From positions 1 to 64,000 of the forward strand of contig CAWIEI010000003.1 in the NCBI GenBank assembly GCA_963834965.1: DNA of 64,000 bases, read 5' to 3'. This document shows positions 50,454 through 58,446 of this stretch, piece by piece. The notes below the pieces were generated by a model, which was given only the letters and a program-made list of their open reading frames with translations, was not told the DNA's origin and did not search any database. Positions within the stretch are counted from its first letter, which is position 1. Each line of letters begins with the position of its first letter. This stretch comes from Fodinibacter sp963834965 (GTDB taxonomy: Bacteria > Actinomycetota > Actinomycetes > Actinomycetales > Dermatophilaceae). Made by a program: the position numbers and the translations under genes.

Positions 50454-51536
50454 TCAGCGGGCGTGTGCGTCGACCTCGAGCCAGTGTGGCGCCCGCACCC
50501 CGGGCTGGTACACCGACTCGACCTGCTTGGCGACCACGCCGGCCAGGTGCTGCTCACGGGCGGTGGCCAACACGGCGGCACCGCCGCCGAACCAGGCCGG
50601 CGCCATTCGCCACGACGGACCGGACAGGTCGAGGTCGTCGAGCAGGGCGCGACGCTCCCGGTAGGGCTCTGACAGGGTCGAGCGGCCGTCGAGGTGCAGC
50701 ACGTCGAAGACCAGGTAGGTCACCGGGACGGACGCGGCCAGGCGCCGGACGCGCGCAGCCCCCGAGGCGCGCTGACGCTGTCGCAGCAGCTCGACGCTGG
50801 GGCGACCGGCCGGGTCGAGGGCCACCAGCTCGCCGTCCAGCACGGCCTGCGTCGCTCCCATCGACTCGGCCATCGCCCGCAGCTCGGGGTAGGTACTGGT
50901 GATGTCGCGGCCGCTGCGCGACCACGCCGTCGGGCGCCCACCCTCGACGTGCACCACGGCACGCACGCCGCCCCACGCCATCTCGTAGGCCCACTCCTCG
51001 TCGTCGTCGGGCAGCGCGTCGGCGGGCGTCGCCGTCATCGGGGCCAGCCGCGACGGCAGCGGTTCGTACCCGTCGGGCAGTGGGCTCATCCGGTGCACCA
51101 TCCAGTTCTTCCCGCCCGTCCGGAACAGGACGTAGCGCCCGTCCACCCGCGTGCCGTGCAGGACCACCTTGACCTTGCCCTCGGCCCACTCCTGTGTCTC
51201 GTAGGTGCCGTGGTCCCAGATCGTCACACCGCCACCGCCGTACTCGCCGTGGCTGATGTCGCCCTCGAAGCCGGCGTACGAGAGCGGGTGGTCCTCGGTC
51301 TGCACCGCGAGCCGGTTCACCGCCGGGTCGAGCGGAAGCCCCTTCGGGACCGCCCAGGAGACCAGCACGCCGCCCCGCTCGAGCCGGAAGTCCCAGTGCA
51401 GGGCCGTCGCGTGGTGCTCCTGCACGACGAACGTGTCGTCCCCGCCGGGTGCCCGGGGGCCCGGTGGCGGGACCGGCTCCGGGGTGCGCGCGGGGTCCCG
51501 CTTGGCGCGGTAGGTCGACAGGCCGTCGTCGGACAT
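50454..51536 (-). CDS. LigD-type 3'-phosphoesterase fused to a degenerate DNA ligase domain
   Basis: A 360-residue protein. Residues about 28-160 are the LigD phosphoesterase module: FVVQEHHATALHWDFRLE (about 35), SWAVPKGLPLDP and GDISHGEYGGGGV keep its metal and phosphate residues. Residues about 185-360 align with the ATP-dependent ligase adenylation domain, but motif I, normally Glu-x-Lys-x-Asp-Gly-x-Arg, reads EMAWGGVRAVV: Lys is Ala and Asp is Gly. The later GVVAKQVESVYQPG keeps its lysine, but the Glu-Gly of motif IV is Ala-Gly. A working ligase is unlikely; end processing in repair remains possible. The ATG at 51536 is chosen over arginine-rich upstream codons. Confidence 0.85.
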   Translation of the reverse strand: MSDDGLSTYRAKRDPARTPEPVPPPGPRAPGGDDTFVVQEHHATALHWDFRLERGGVLVSWAVPKGLPLDPAVNRLAVQTEDHPLSYAGFEGDISHGEYGGGGVTIWDHGTYETQEWAEGKVKVVLHGTRVDGRYVLFRTGGKNWMVHRMSPLPDGYEPLPSRLAPMTATPADALPDDDEEWAYEMAWGGVRAVVHVEGGRPTAWSRSGRDITSTYPELRAMAESMGATQAVLDGELVALDPAGRPSVELLRQRQRASGAARVRRLAASVPVTYLVFDVLHLDGRSTLSEPYRERRALLDDLDLSGPSWRMAPAWFGGGAAVLATAREQHLAGVVAKQVESVYQPGVRAPHWLEVDAHAR

Positions 51537-51600
51537 CCCGACATCGTCCCCCGCGATCTGGCCCCGAGCCCCGCCCCGGGGAAAGAACTTCGATACTGGA

Positions 51601-51627
51601 TGTCGAAGAGGGCGTGCGCCGTTCGAC
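51601..51627 (+). promoter_or_regulatory. Candidate ECF42-dependent promoter
   Basis: TGTCGA at 51601-51606 and CGAC at 51624-51627, spaced by 17 nt, about 45 bp before the YCII gene. TGTCGA is the -35 reported for ECF42 promoters (from memory), and an ECF42 gene follows. An RBS (AGGAG, 51661-51665) precedes the ATG, so this transcript is not leaderless. Confidence 0.5.
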
Positions 51628-51673
51628 GTACGTGCACCAAGCAACCCGTCAGCAACCAGTAGGAGTGATCGCA

Positions 51674-52048
51674 ATGCCGCGTTTCATGGGATTCGTGAGG
51701 ATGGAAGAGGGCATCGGCACGCCGCCCCAGTCGCTGTTCGAGGCGATGGACGCCCACATCGGTGAGCGGGCCGCCAAGGGTGTGTTCCTCGACGGAGGCG
51801 GTCTCTACGGGACCGAGGACGCCGTGAACTTCGTGGTCCGGCAGGGCGAGATCACCCGGGTCGACGGCCCGTACGCCGAGGCCAAGGAGGTCGTCGGCGG
51901 CTGGGCCATCATGCAGTACGACAACCTCGAGGAGGCCATCGCCGACCAGCGGGAGTTCGCCGAGCTGCACGCCAAGCACTGGCCCGAGGTCACCGTGGTC
52001 TCGACCCTTCGCCAGATCTCCGACGGCCCGGAGGCGCCCGGCGCCTGA
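51674..52048 (+). CDS. YCII/DGPF-domain protein partnered with ECF42
   Basis: A 124-residue protein with the DGPF signature in VDGPYAEAKEVVGGW (about 65) and the preceding GGLYGTEDAVNFVVRQGE. Proteins of this family are the standard genomic partners and targets of ECF42 sigma factors; biochemical activity is unknown. The ATG at 51674 has AGGAG 8 nt upstream. It ends 23 bp before the sigma factor gene. Confidence 0.87.
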   Translation: MPRFMGFVRMEEGIGTPPQSLFEAMDAHIGERAAKGVFLDGGGLYGTEDAVNFVVRQGEITRVDGPYAEAKEVVGGWAIMQYDNLEEAIADQREFAELHAKHWPEVTVVSTLRQISDGPEAPGA

Positions 52049-52059
52049 CCGGGGTTCAC

Positions 52060-52065
52060 TACGCT
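52060..52065 (+). promoter_or_regulatory. -10 element of the ECF42 gene
   Basis: TACGCT, 6 nt before the GTG at 52072; a second, leaderless promoter for the sigma gene in addition to read-through from the YCII gene. Confidence 0.45.
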
Positions 52066-52071
52066 GGCCGC

Positions 52072-53346
52072 GTGCCGGCAGCAACCAGCGCGGATGACGC
52101 GAACACGGCAGTCCTCGCGACGTGGCGGGCCGAGTCGGCCCGCCTCGTCGGCGCTCTCACCCGGATGACCCGTGACCTCGATCTCGCCGAGGACCTGGCC
52201 CAGGACGCCCTCGTGGCCGCGCTCGAGCAGTGGCCGGCACACGGCATCCCGGACAACCCGGCCGCGTGGCTGATGGCCATCGCGAAACGGCGTGCCGTCG
52301 ACCACTTCCGGCGCGCCGACACCCTCCGCCGCAAGACCGCGGAGCTCGAGCACGCCCGTGGCGCAGAGGAGGCGGCCATGCCCGACCTCGACGGCCAGGT
52401 CGACCACATCGAGGACGACGTCCTGCGGCTGATCTTCCTGTCCTGCCACCCGGCCCTGACGCCGGAGTCCCGGGCCGCCCTGACCCTGCGGTTGGTCGGC
52501 GGCCTCACCACCGCAGAGATCGCGCGTGGCTTCCTGGTCAGCGAGTCGTCCATGGGACAACGCATCTCGCGGGCGAAGAAGACACTGTCCGCCGCTCACG
52601 CCGGGTTCGAGCTCCCCACCGGAACGGAGCGCACGCGCCGCATCGACGACGTGATGGCCGTGATCTACCTGATCTTCAACGAGGGCTACACCGCCACCAC
52701 CGGCCAGGACTGGATGCGCCCCGACCTGGCGAACGAGGCGATCCGGCTCGCCCGGATGCTGGCCGCCCTCGCACCCGACGAGGTCGAGGTGCTCGGCCTC
52801 CAGGCGCTGTTGGAGATCCAGGGCTCTCGGATGCCGGCCCGCCTCGACGACCAGGGGGTTCCGGTCCTGCTCGAGGCGCAGGACCGTGACCGGTGGGACA
52901 CGACACTGATCCGCCGCGGGCTGGCCGCCCTACGGCAGGCCGAGTCGCTCGCGGCGCGCGGCCAGCCGGTGGGAAAGTACTTCCTGCAGGCCTCGATCGC
53001 CGCCCAGCACGCCCGGGCCGGGCGGGCCGAGGACACGAACTGGCGCGGGATCGCGGCACTGTACGACGTCCTGGCGCAGGCGGCCCCCGGACCGGTCGTG
53101 GAGGTGAACCGGGCGGTCGCGCACGGGCGGGCGTTCGGCCCCGACGCGGGCCTCGCAGTGCTGGCCGGCCTGGATGCGGGGAGCCTCGGTGACTCGCCGC
53201 TGCTGCCCAGTGTGCGCGGGGACCTGCTCGAACGGGCCGGGCTCCACACCCAGGCGAGGGAGGCGTTCACCGAGGCGGCCGCCCGCAGCAGCAACGCCAG
53301 TGAGCGTGCCGTGCTGCAGCGGCGGGCCGCCGAGAATCTCGGGTGA
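52072..53346 (+). CDS. ECF42-group RNA polymerase sigma factor
   Basis: A 424-residue sigma factor. Region 2 (about 15-85, DLDLAEDLAQDALVAALEQWP), region 4 (about 120-180, LTLRLVGGLTTAEIARGFLVS) and then a long C-terminal extension of about 230 residues with the DUF6596/TPR-like pattern (RIDDVMAVIYLIFNEGY, EVLGLQALLEIQ, RAVAHGRAFGPDAGL) that defines ECF42 and replaces an anti-sigma factor. GTG start. It should direct transcription of the upstream YCII gene. Confidence 0.93.
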   Translation: MPAATSADDANTAVLATWRAESARLVGALTRMTRDLDLAEDLAQDALVAALEQWPAHGIPDNPAAWLMAIAKRRAVDHFRRADTLRRKTAELEHARGAEEAAMPDLDGQVDHIEDDVLRLIFLSCHPALTPESRAALTLRLVGGLTTAEIARGFLVSESSMGQRISRAKKTLSAAHAGFELPTGTERTRRIDDVMAVIYLIFNEGYTATTGQDWMRPDLANEAIRLARMLAALAPDEVEVLGLQALLEIQGSRMPARLDDQGVPVLLEAQDRDRWDTTLIRRGLAALRQAESLAARGQPVGKYFLQASIAAQHARAGRAEDTNWRGIAALYDVLAQAAPGPVVEVNRAVAHGRAFGPDAGLAVLAGLDAGSLGDSPLLPSVRGDLLERAGLHTQAREAFTEAAARSSNASERAVLQRRAAENLG

Positions 53347-53380
53347 ATCACCTTGGGGGACAACCGATGCGCATCAGCCG

Positions 53381-54043
53381 TCATGACCGCAGCTTCACCC
53401 ACTGCCCCTCCGAGACGACCTCGACGCGGCCGTCGACGACGGTGATGGCGGTCTGCTCGTCGATGGCGTAGGCCGGGATGCCGATATCTGCGGCCCACCG
53501 CTCGGCGTCGTCGAGGGTGTTGGTCGGGAAGGCGTTCAGGTGCGGGAAGATCGCGAAGTCGACGACGCCCAGGGTCTGGTCGTCCGGGGCGCGTTCCCAC
53601 TCGACGAAGTACTGCCCGATCCGGGGCGTCATCACCATGCTGCCGGCGCTGACTCCCACCCAGACCGTGTCGGCCAACGACGACATCAGGTCGGCGAGCC
53701 CGGACTCGCGCATCCAGTGGCACAGGTACGTGGCGTCACCGCCGTCGACCAGGAGGGCGTCCGCCTCTCGGACCCAGGGGAGCCACCGGTCGGTGCCGAT
53801 GCTGGGCAGGGCGGTGAGCTCGAGGACGCCCAGGGATGCCCAGCCCAGGCCGGAGAAGTGCTGCCAGTCCGGCCCGGCGGCGACGAAGCCCTGCACGGAC
53901 GTCGGGCCGCACAGCGGGTGACCCCACTGCGCGGTCGGGATGCAGAGGGCGCGGCACTGGTCGACGGGCTTGCCGAGCATCCGCACCAGCGCCGCCTCGA
54001 TGCTCGGGTTGGTGACGCCCCCTGAGGTCAGCAACAGCTTCAT
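53381..54043 (-). CDS. Peptidase S51-like / type 1 glutamine-amidotransferase-fold protein
   Basis: A 220-residue protein. LLLTSGGVTNPSI at the start, LLVDGGDATYLCHWMRE (about 103) and GVSAGSMVM (about 135, nucleophile Ser in Gly-x-Ser-Ala-Gly-Ser) match the S51 dipeptidase E family; FAIFPHLNAFPTNT follows where dipeptidase E has its His. Probably a cytoplasmic peptidase. The ATG at 54043 overlaps the stop of the upstream hypothetical gene (ATGA). Confidence 0.83.
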   Translation of the reverse strand: MKLLLTSGGVTNPSIEAALVRMLGKPVDQCRALCIPTAQWGHPLCGPTSVQGFVAAGPDWQHFSGLGWASLGVLELTALPSIGTDRWLPWVREADALLVDGGDATYLCHWMRESGLADLMSSLADTVWVGVSAGSMVMTPRIGQYFVEWERAPDDQTLGVVDFAIFPHLNAFPTNTLDDAERWAADIGIPAYAIDEQTAITVVDGRVEVVSEGQWVKLRS

Positions 54044-54621
54044 GGGGCCTCCGGGCGACGTGCTTCCAGCCGATGGGCGATGTCGAGCGCGAGGTCGATC
54101 TGGTGACCGAGAGCGGCCGCGCTGTCCCACCACGACGCCGACTCCACGACGAGGCCTTCGCTGGTGACGCTGATCGACCACAGCTCGGCGGGACGCAGGA
54201 CGCCGTCGCCGTGCATGGCGGACGGCCAGCTCTCGATGCGTTGGCGCAGTTCGGTGTCGAGGATGCCGAGGGGGTCGGTGTACACGAAGCGGCCGTCCGC
54301 GTCGGCACCGGACGAGCGTCCGGCCAGCTTCGCGAACCTCCGGACCAGCCTGCCCAGGTCGGAGCCGGGGCCGGCCCGGCTCACGTTCACCACTGGGGCT
54401 TCCCGCCCCATGGCGGGACCACCAGCCGGCAGGCTCGGGCACACCCACCGAACGAACGACGCAGGATCGCTCTCACCGGTCGGCGTGCCGTCGTCGAGGT
54501 CGCAGTACCACGCAAGGTCCGACTGGCGAGGCGCCAGGCGCCAGGCGTGCTCGTGCGCGCTGGTGACAACCAGGTCGTGGTCGCTCAGCACGGCGCCGAA
54601 GAAGTCGGGCATGGGGCGCAT
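54040..54621 (-). CDS. Hypothetical protein coupled to the S51 peptidase
   Basis: A 193-residue soluble protein I do not recognise. It is acidic at the start (PDFFGAVLSDHDLVV) and Trp-rich (WRLAPRQSDLAWYCDLDD). The start at 54621 is supported by a TAGCAT hexamer on the minus strand at 54635-54630, 8 nt before the ATG. Overlaps the next gene by 4 bp. No membrane segment or known motif. Confidence 0.7.
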   Translation of the reverse strand: MRPMPDFFGAVLSDHDLVVTSAHEHAWRLAPRQSDLAWYCDLDDGTPTGESDPASFVRWVCPSLPAGGPAMGREAPVVNVSRAGPGSDLGRLVRRFAKLAGRSSGADADGRFVYTDPLGILDTELRQRIESWPSAMHGDGVLRPAELWSISVTSEGLVVESASWWDSAAALGHQIDLALDIAHRLEARRPEAP

Positions 54622-54704
54622 ACCCAGGGATGCTAGGCCCCTGGGCTCGGCAGGGACGCCGGCCACGCTGGCGCCACCACTCGACACCGTGGCAAAATCG
54701 GGGG

Positions 54705-54842
54705 ATGGACCGGGAGAGCTGCGGGCACGGGCTAGATCAGGTCGGAGTGCCGTCGGCGCACCCGGACCTGACGGCCACCTGCCCCCGCCTGCGGTCCGTC
54801 GAGCCGCGCCAGGGGTCACCCCGACGCAGGTGGGAGCGGTAG
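54705..54842 (+). CDS. Small Cys/His-containing ORF (uncertain)
   Basis: 45 codons, with CGHGLDQ near the start and a second cysteine at about 26. In favour: an AT-rich hexamer CAAAAT lies 6 nt before the ATG, like the leaderless genes nearby, and the TAG stop overlaps the GTG of the next ORF by 1 bp. Against: the length and Arg-rich end. Function unknown. Confidence 0.35.
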   Translation: MDRESCGHGLDQVGVPSAHPDLTATCPRLRSVEPRQGSPRRRWER

Positions 54843-55156
54843 TGGGCGACGTCGTGAGCGGAGCCTTCATCGGCGGCGACGGGGTCGTCCGGCTGGAGGC
54901 GCTCGTGGAAGGGCTCGTGGACGAGCTGGCCGAGGCAGCGGTCTGCTCCTGGTGCGCGGTCGAGGTGATCCAGGCCCGCCTGGGGGGTCGCCTGGTGTGG
55001 GCGCACCGGAACACGGGCCTGGTCGTCTGCTCGGGTCAGGTCGTCGGCGGTTGGGGGGCGCTGCGCCACGCGACACCCGTGGAGTGGCGGGTCGCGAAGC
55101 GGACCGCGACGCGTGGCGGGCGCACTCGAGCGCGGCGAGGTGTCCTGACGCCCTGA
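54842..55156 (+). CDS. Hypothetical ORF with a CSWC motif (uncertain)
   Basis: 104 codons from a GTG overlapping the previous stop. FIGGDGVVRLEALVEGLVDELAEAAVCSWC is helix-like with acidic and hydrophobic spacing, followed by a beta-rich WAHRNTGLVVCSGQVVGGWG; the last 25 residues are Arg-rich. No family is recognised. Listed because composition in the first 75 codons looks coding. Confidence 0.35.
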   Translation: MGDVVSGAFIGGDGVVRLEALVEGLVDELAEAAVCSWCAVEVIQARLGGRLVWAHRNTGLVVCSGQVVGGWGALRHATPVEWRVAKRTATRGGRTRARRGVLTP

Positions 55157-55570
55157 CGTGCCGGACATGACGCGGCCGGTCCGGCACGTCGCACGGTTCC
55201 GCCGGCGGCGCTGTCGAAGAGCGCCGCGATCCGCACCCGGCGCCGCCGCCCGTCCTGGTCGGTGCCATGGGGGTTCGGTCCCGGCCTGACGGCCAGCAAC
55301 GCGGCCACCGCCCACAAGGCGCCTGCCGTGACGACGTCGCTGACGTCACTGTCAGGCGTGGAACTACACCGGCACCTGGACCCACAAGCTAGGGCCGCAC
55401 CGGCCAGGTCGTCGTCTCAATCGTCCCGGAGGCCTCAAGGTCCAGCAGGATGCGTCGACCTGCTCGAGCAGAGCGAGCTCCTCGAGCAGCTGTCGACGCC
55501 CGTGGACGAGGCGTGACCGGCCTGCCCGAACCGGTCGGTCAGCGGCAGCCCCCCAGCCCGGCCCGCGCCC
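55157..55570. other. Gap with no recognisable gene
   Basis: About 410 bp. Short open frames on both strands are Arg/Pro/Ser-rich shadows. No repeat or strong promoter is seen before the TAGGGT box at 55571. Confidence 0.5.
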
Positions 55571-55576
55571 TAGGGT
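55571..55576 (+). promoter_or_regulatory. -10 element of the truncated sigma gene
   Basis: TAGGGT, 7 nt before the GTG at 55584. Confidence 0.45.
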
Positions 55577-55583
55577 CGGCTGC

Positions 55584-55931
55584 GTGACCGAGCGGGCGGC
55601 CGACGCGTGGGTGGGGGTGGAGGACCGGGTCGGCAAGGTTGCCGACCTGATCCCCATGCTCCGCCGGATCGTGGGCGCCCGGGTCGGTCACCACCCGGCG
55701 GCCGAGGACCTCGTGCAGGACACGCTCGTGCGCGTGCTGGCCGCTCGCGAGCGGATCGAGCCGGGCATGGTCGAGCCGTACGCCATCGCGACCGTGCGCA
55801 ACCTGATGGGCACCATGTGGCGCCAGGCGGACCGCGAACGACGCAACCAGCACCGCGCAGGACCCGGGTGCGCCGGAGCGGGGCGAGAACGACCGGACAG
55901 TCCAGTTCCGTTTCCCAGGGAGGCCATTCGT
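55584..55931 (+). pseudogene. ECF sigma factor remnant (region 2 only)
   Basis: From GTG 55584 the product reads as sigma region 2: VGHHPAAEDLVQDTLVRVLAARERI (starting about 34), VEPYAIATVRNLMGTMWRQADRERRNQHR (starting about 62). It then turns, near 55860, into a Gly/Arg/Pro stretch without region 4, so the gene appears truncated or frameshifted. The frame runs on, without a stop, into the small cysteine-rich ORF at 55932. The intact promoter hexamer suggests recent damage. Confidence 0.6.
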
Positions 55932-56177
55932 ATGAGGCTTTGCACCCAATGCACCTCGAGCACCGAGGCATGGAGTGGCCAGACCGCCCCGCCAGGACGG
56001 TGCAGCGAGTGTGGCCGAGCGTTCGACATGCAGGGCGCTCCCATCCAGGACGAGAGCGTCACCTGCCCGGTGCACACCCCCATCCTGGCCAGCTGCCCAC
56101 ACCCGAGCGTCACCGACGGCGTCGACGTGCCCGACCCTGCCGCCTCCTGGCTCGTGGACGGCACGGGCGGCGGATAG
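55932..56177 (+). CDS. Small cysteine-rich protein (zinc-ribbon-like)
   Basis: 81 codons from an ATG with AGGGAGG 8 nt upstream. Cysteine pairs CTQC (about 4) and CSEC (about 28) are spaced as in a zinc ribbon; CPVH and CPH follow. Base composition is lower in GC than the surrounding genes. No family is recognised. It may be an independent gene or a C-terminal domain fused to the sigma remnant. Confidence 0.5.
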   Translation: MRLCTQCTSSTEAWSGQTAPPGRCSECGRAFDMQGAPIQDESVTCPVHTPILASCPHPSVTDGVDVPDPAASWLVDGTGGG

Positions 56178-56249
56178 ACCGGATCCCCAGGCCGTCCTCC
56201 CTGTAGGCGGTTGTTCCTTGCCCACACAGGGCAGGCGGAAGAGGTCATC

Positions 56250-56359
56250 ATGAGAAGGCTTGGGGTGACCTACTCCAGGCTCAGGTCGTCGCTGCGTGAA
56301 GAGGCCAACCACTTCTTCGGTGTTCTGCGCGGCATCTTCAGCGTGAAGGGAGAACGGCG
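56250..56359 (+). other. Possible gene fragment (HTH-like)
   Basis: From the ATG at 56250, 36 codons read as a charged amphipathic segment (MRRLGVTYSRLRSSLREEANHFF is 23 residues; key positions are RLGVTYSRLRSSL). After about 56355 the same frame looks like shadow. It resembles the end of a DNA-binding domain but is too short to classify; a remnant is the likely reading. Confidence 0.25.
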
Positions 56360-56551
56360 ATGGGGCGACACAGTGGAGCGATCTGCAGCGCGTGCCAGCA
56401 GCGCATCCTCGTGCGTGACAGCAGGCTCATCGACCATTCGCACGAGTTCCCGACGCTGGGCAAGTCCGTGCCCTGCGTCGGCTCCCAGAGCAAGGTTCCC
56501 GATGACTGGGCGCTGCAAGAGACGGCCCGGAGCGGCGTCAGCGCTGCCTAG
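56360..56551 (+). CDS. Small cysteine-containing hypothetical protein
   Basis: 63 codons; the ATG has AAGGGAG 7 nt upstream. CSACQQRILVRDSRLIDH resembles half of a zinc-binding knuckle, with one more cysteine at about 39. Lower GC than flanking genes. Its TAG stop shares CTAG with the stop of the convergent hydrolase. Function unknown. Confidence 0.45.
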   Translation: MGRHSGAICSACQQRILVRDSRLIDHSHEFPTLGKSVPCVGSQSKVPDDWALQETARSGVSAA

Positions 56552-57450
56552 CCGACCTCGGTCGTTGCTTCGCCATTCTCGGGGGTGAACCACTCCACGA
56601 GGGCGGCGGCCACGCTGGCTGGGTCGCCGGTCGGGTTCGAGCGTGGGTCGGCATCCCAGGCGCCTGCGTGACCCAGCCCGGCAAGCTCGTGTCGCCGCGC
56701 ATGGGCCAGACGGCTCTCGAGCATCGTCAGCGAATCCTTGAGGTACTGCGGGCTCTGGTCGCCACCGAGCAGCAGCACCTGGCCGGTCACCCGCCCGAGC
56801 TCTTCTCGCCGCTCGTTCATCTCGGCGACCACCTGGAAGTCCTGCGCGAGAGTCGGCGCCATCATCCGCATCGTGGCGCGGTCCGCGGGGTTCCGGTCCT
56901 CGGCACGCATGATCGCGCCGGTGGCAGCGCGAGCGAGCCAGTGCGGCATCCTGTTCATCACCGGCGGCCCCATCTGCCCGCCCTGCATCCCGAGCGCCAG
57001 CGCCGAGGCGAGCCGGCCTGCTGCCAGCTCTCGGTGCAGGCTGTCGAGCAGCTGGCGCGGGCGCGCCTGGTCCTCGAAGTACGGCGGCTCGTAGACGGCG
57101 ATCCGGTCCAGCGACGGAAGGACGTGCGCCGCGTGCAGGGTGATCATGGCCCCCGAGCTGAGCCCGAACACGTACCGCGAACCGGTTTCGGTCAGCACAG
57201 CCGCCAGGTCCTCGACCTCCCGGTCCACGCCGTAGCTCGCAGCGGCCGGGCCGCTTGCACCCCGCCCCCGACGCTCGGGCACGTGCACGGTGAAGTGCGG
57301 GGCCAAGTGGTCAGACAGGGACCGGAAGTTCGCGACCGTGCCCATCGCGCCCTGCACCAGGACCAGCCCCGGCCCGGCGCCGACCCGCTCGTAGGAGATC
57401 GCCGTGCCGTCGGCGGACTCGACCACGGCAGTCTCACGCTCGACGCGCAT
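56548..57450 (-). CDS. Alpha/beta-fold hydrolase
   Basis: A 300-residue hydrolase. GPGLVLVQGAMGTVANF (oxyanion region, about 27-43), nucleophile elbow GLSSGAM (about 96) and C-terminal GLGHAGAW (about 255, catalytic His). The acid is likely in LLLGGDQSP. Soluble, substrate unknown; esterase or haloperoxidase-like. The ATG at 57450 is chosen because AGGCTA (TAGCCT on the minus strand, 57462-57457) lies exactly 6 nt upstream; in-frame GTGs at 57453 and 57456 would sit too close to it. Confidence 0.85.
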   Translation of the reverse strand: MRVERETAVVESADGTAISYERVGAGPGLVLVQGAMGTVANFRSLSDHLAPHFTVHVPERRGRGASGPAAASYGVDREVEDLAAVLTETGSRYVFGLSSGAMITLHAAHVLPSLDRIAVYEPPYFEDQARPRQLLDSLHRELAAGRLASALALGMQGGQMGPPVMNRMPHWLARAATGAIMRAEDRNPADRATMRMMAPTLAQDFQVVAEMNERREELGRVTGQVLLLGGDQSPQYLKDSLTMLESRLAHARRHELAGLGHAGAWDADPRSNPTGDPASVAAALVEWFTPENGEATTEVG

Positions 57451-57593
57451 CACCACAGGCTATGAGGTGGTCGGGGCCTTGACGGCACCGCTGCCGAGAT
57501 GCGCACCGGGCCCGGGCGTGAGTCGGTCCTCCGGTTCGTGAGCCATCGCCTGGGCTGACCCGGTCGGCGTGGCTGCGCTGGACGCGGCCCGGG

Positions 57594-57866
57594 TCAGGAG
57601 GCGGGGGGTGGCGAAACGGTGGGGAAGAGGTCGATGGCCCACCACCTGGCCATCGGCAGGGTCAGCACCGTCGTGCGCGCGGAACCCTCGTCATCGGCGA
57701 ACACCTCCAGGAAGACGGCGCCTCGGGCGGGCGAGACGTGCACGGCACCCAGGCGACCTTCGGCCCTCAGGGCGTTCACCTGGGCGACCTCGGCGTCGAG
57801 GACGGTGTTCATCAGGGGCAGGTCGTCCGCCGGTGAGAACGCGGCGGTGACCAGGTAGGTGTTCAT
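57594..57866 (-). CDS. Muconolactone isomerase/YCII-like small protein
   Basis: A 90-residue ferredoxin-fold (dimeric alpha-beta barrel) protein. LPLMNTVLDAEVAQVNALRAEGRLGAVHVSP (starting about 16) and EVFADDEGSARTTVLTLPMARWW (starting about 54) match the small isomerase-like/YCII group; the end carries LFPTVSPP. Substrate unknown, monocistronic, ATG at 57866. Confidence 0.65.
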   Translation of the reverse strand: MNTYLVTAAFSPADDLPLMNTVLDAEVAQVNALRAEGRLGAVHVSPARGAVFLEVFADDEGSARTTVLTLPMARWWAIDLFPTVSPPPAS

Positions 57867-58099
57867 GCGTGGACGTGTCCTTCGTCTGGCGGAGTCTCGA
57901 CTCGTGCGGTCGACGCAATGAGGGGAGGTGCGATGGTGCGACCAGTCGAGCATTCGGCCCTGGTCCTGATCTGGATGGTTGCCCCAGTATCCGCGTCCGA
58001 ACGACCTCGGTGACCCGGATCCGTGGAGACCGCCATGCTCGGGCCCTCGTCGCAGACCGCGGGGGACCGGCACACCGTCGACCGTTGACGAAGCCGCAG
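57867..58099. other. Gap before padR, no gene seen
   Basis: About 230 bp between a leftward small gene and the PadR operator. It should hold both promoters; I see no repeat or recognisable -35/-10 pair apart from the padR elements. Confidence 0.4.
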
Positions 58100-58128
58100 C
58101 TTCATGCCTAGAGTCGCTAGGTATGAAG
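58100..58128 (+). promoter_or_regulatory. Palindromic operator over the padR start codon
   Basis: 29-bp inverted repeat, CTTCAT-G-CCTAG left arm and CTAGG-T-ATGAAG right arm; 12 of 14 pairs match. It covers the -10 box TAGAGT (58109-58114), the transcription start and the ATG (58123). A repressor here would block a leaderless transcript directly; PadR autoregulation is the obvious reading. Confidence 0.65.
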
Positions 58129-58446
58129 CGTGACGCGACGCGCGGCCACCTCGAGGTGCTCCTCCTTCGCGTCCTGGTGGCCGGACCGACCCACGGGTAC
58201 GGCGTGATCTCTGCCTTGAAGGATCGCAGCGGGGGACTGTTCGACCTTCCGGAGGGCACGGTCTACCCGTCGTTGCACCGACTCGAGGATGCCGGGCTGG
58301 TGGCCAGCGAGTGGGCCACCGTCTCGGGCCGTCGGCGTCGCGTCTACCGGCTGACCGCGACGGGGGAGGCCGCCCTGGTCGAGAAGCGACAGGACTGGCA
58401 GCGGTTCGCCACCGGGATGTCGGCCGTGCTGGGGTCCGGGGCGTGA
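58123..58446 (+). CDS. PadR family transcriptional regulator
   Basis: A 107-residue winged-helix repressor. RGHLEVLLLRVLVAGPTHGYGV (starting about 7) and GTVYPSLHRLEDAGLVASEW (about 46-65) are the PadR signature, followed by the wing GRRRRVYRLTATGEAAL. The start is fixed by the operator and -10 box. It is coupled by GTGA to a HAAS-domain membrane protein, the usual PadR partner. Confidence 0.93.
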   Translation: MKRDATRGHLEVLLLRVLVAGPTHGYGVISALKDRSGGLFDLPEGTVYPSLHRLEDAGLVASEWATVSGRRRRVYRLTATGEAALVEKRQDWQRFATGMSAVLGSGA

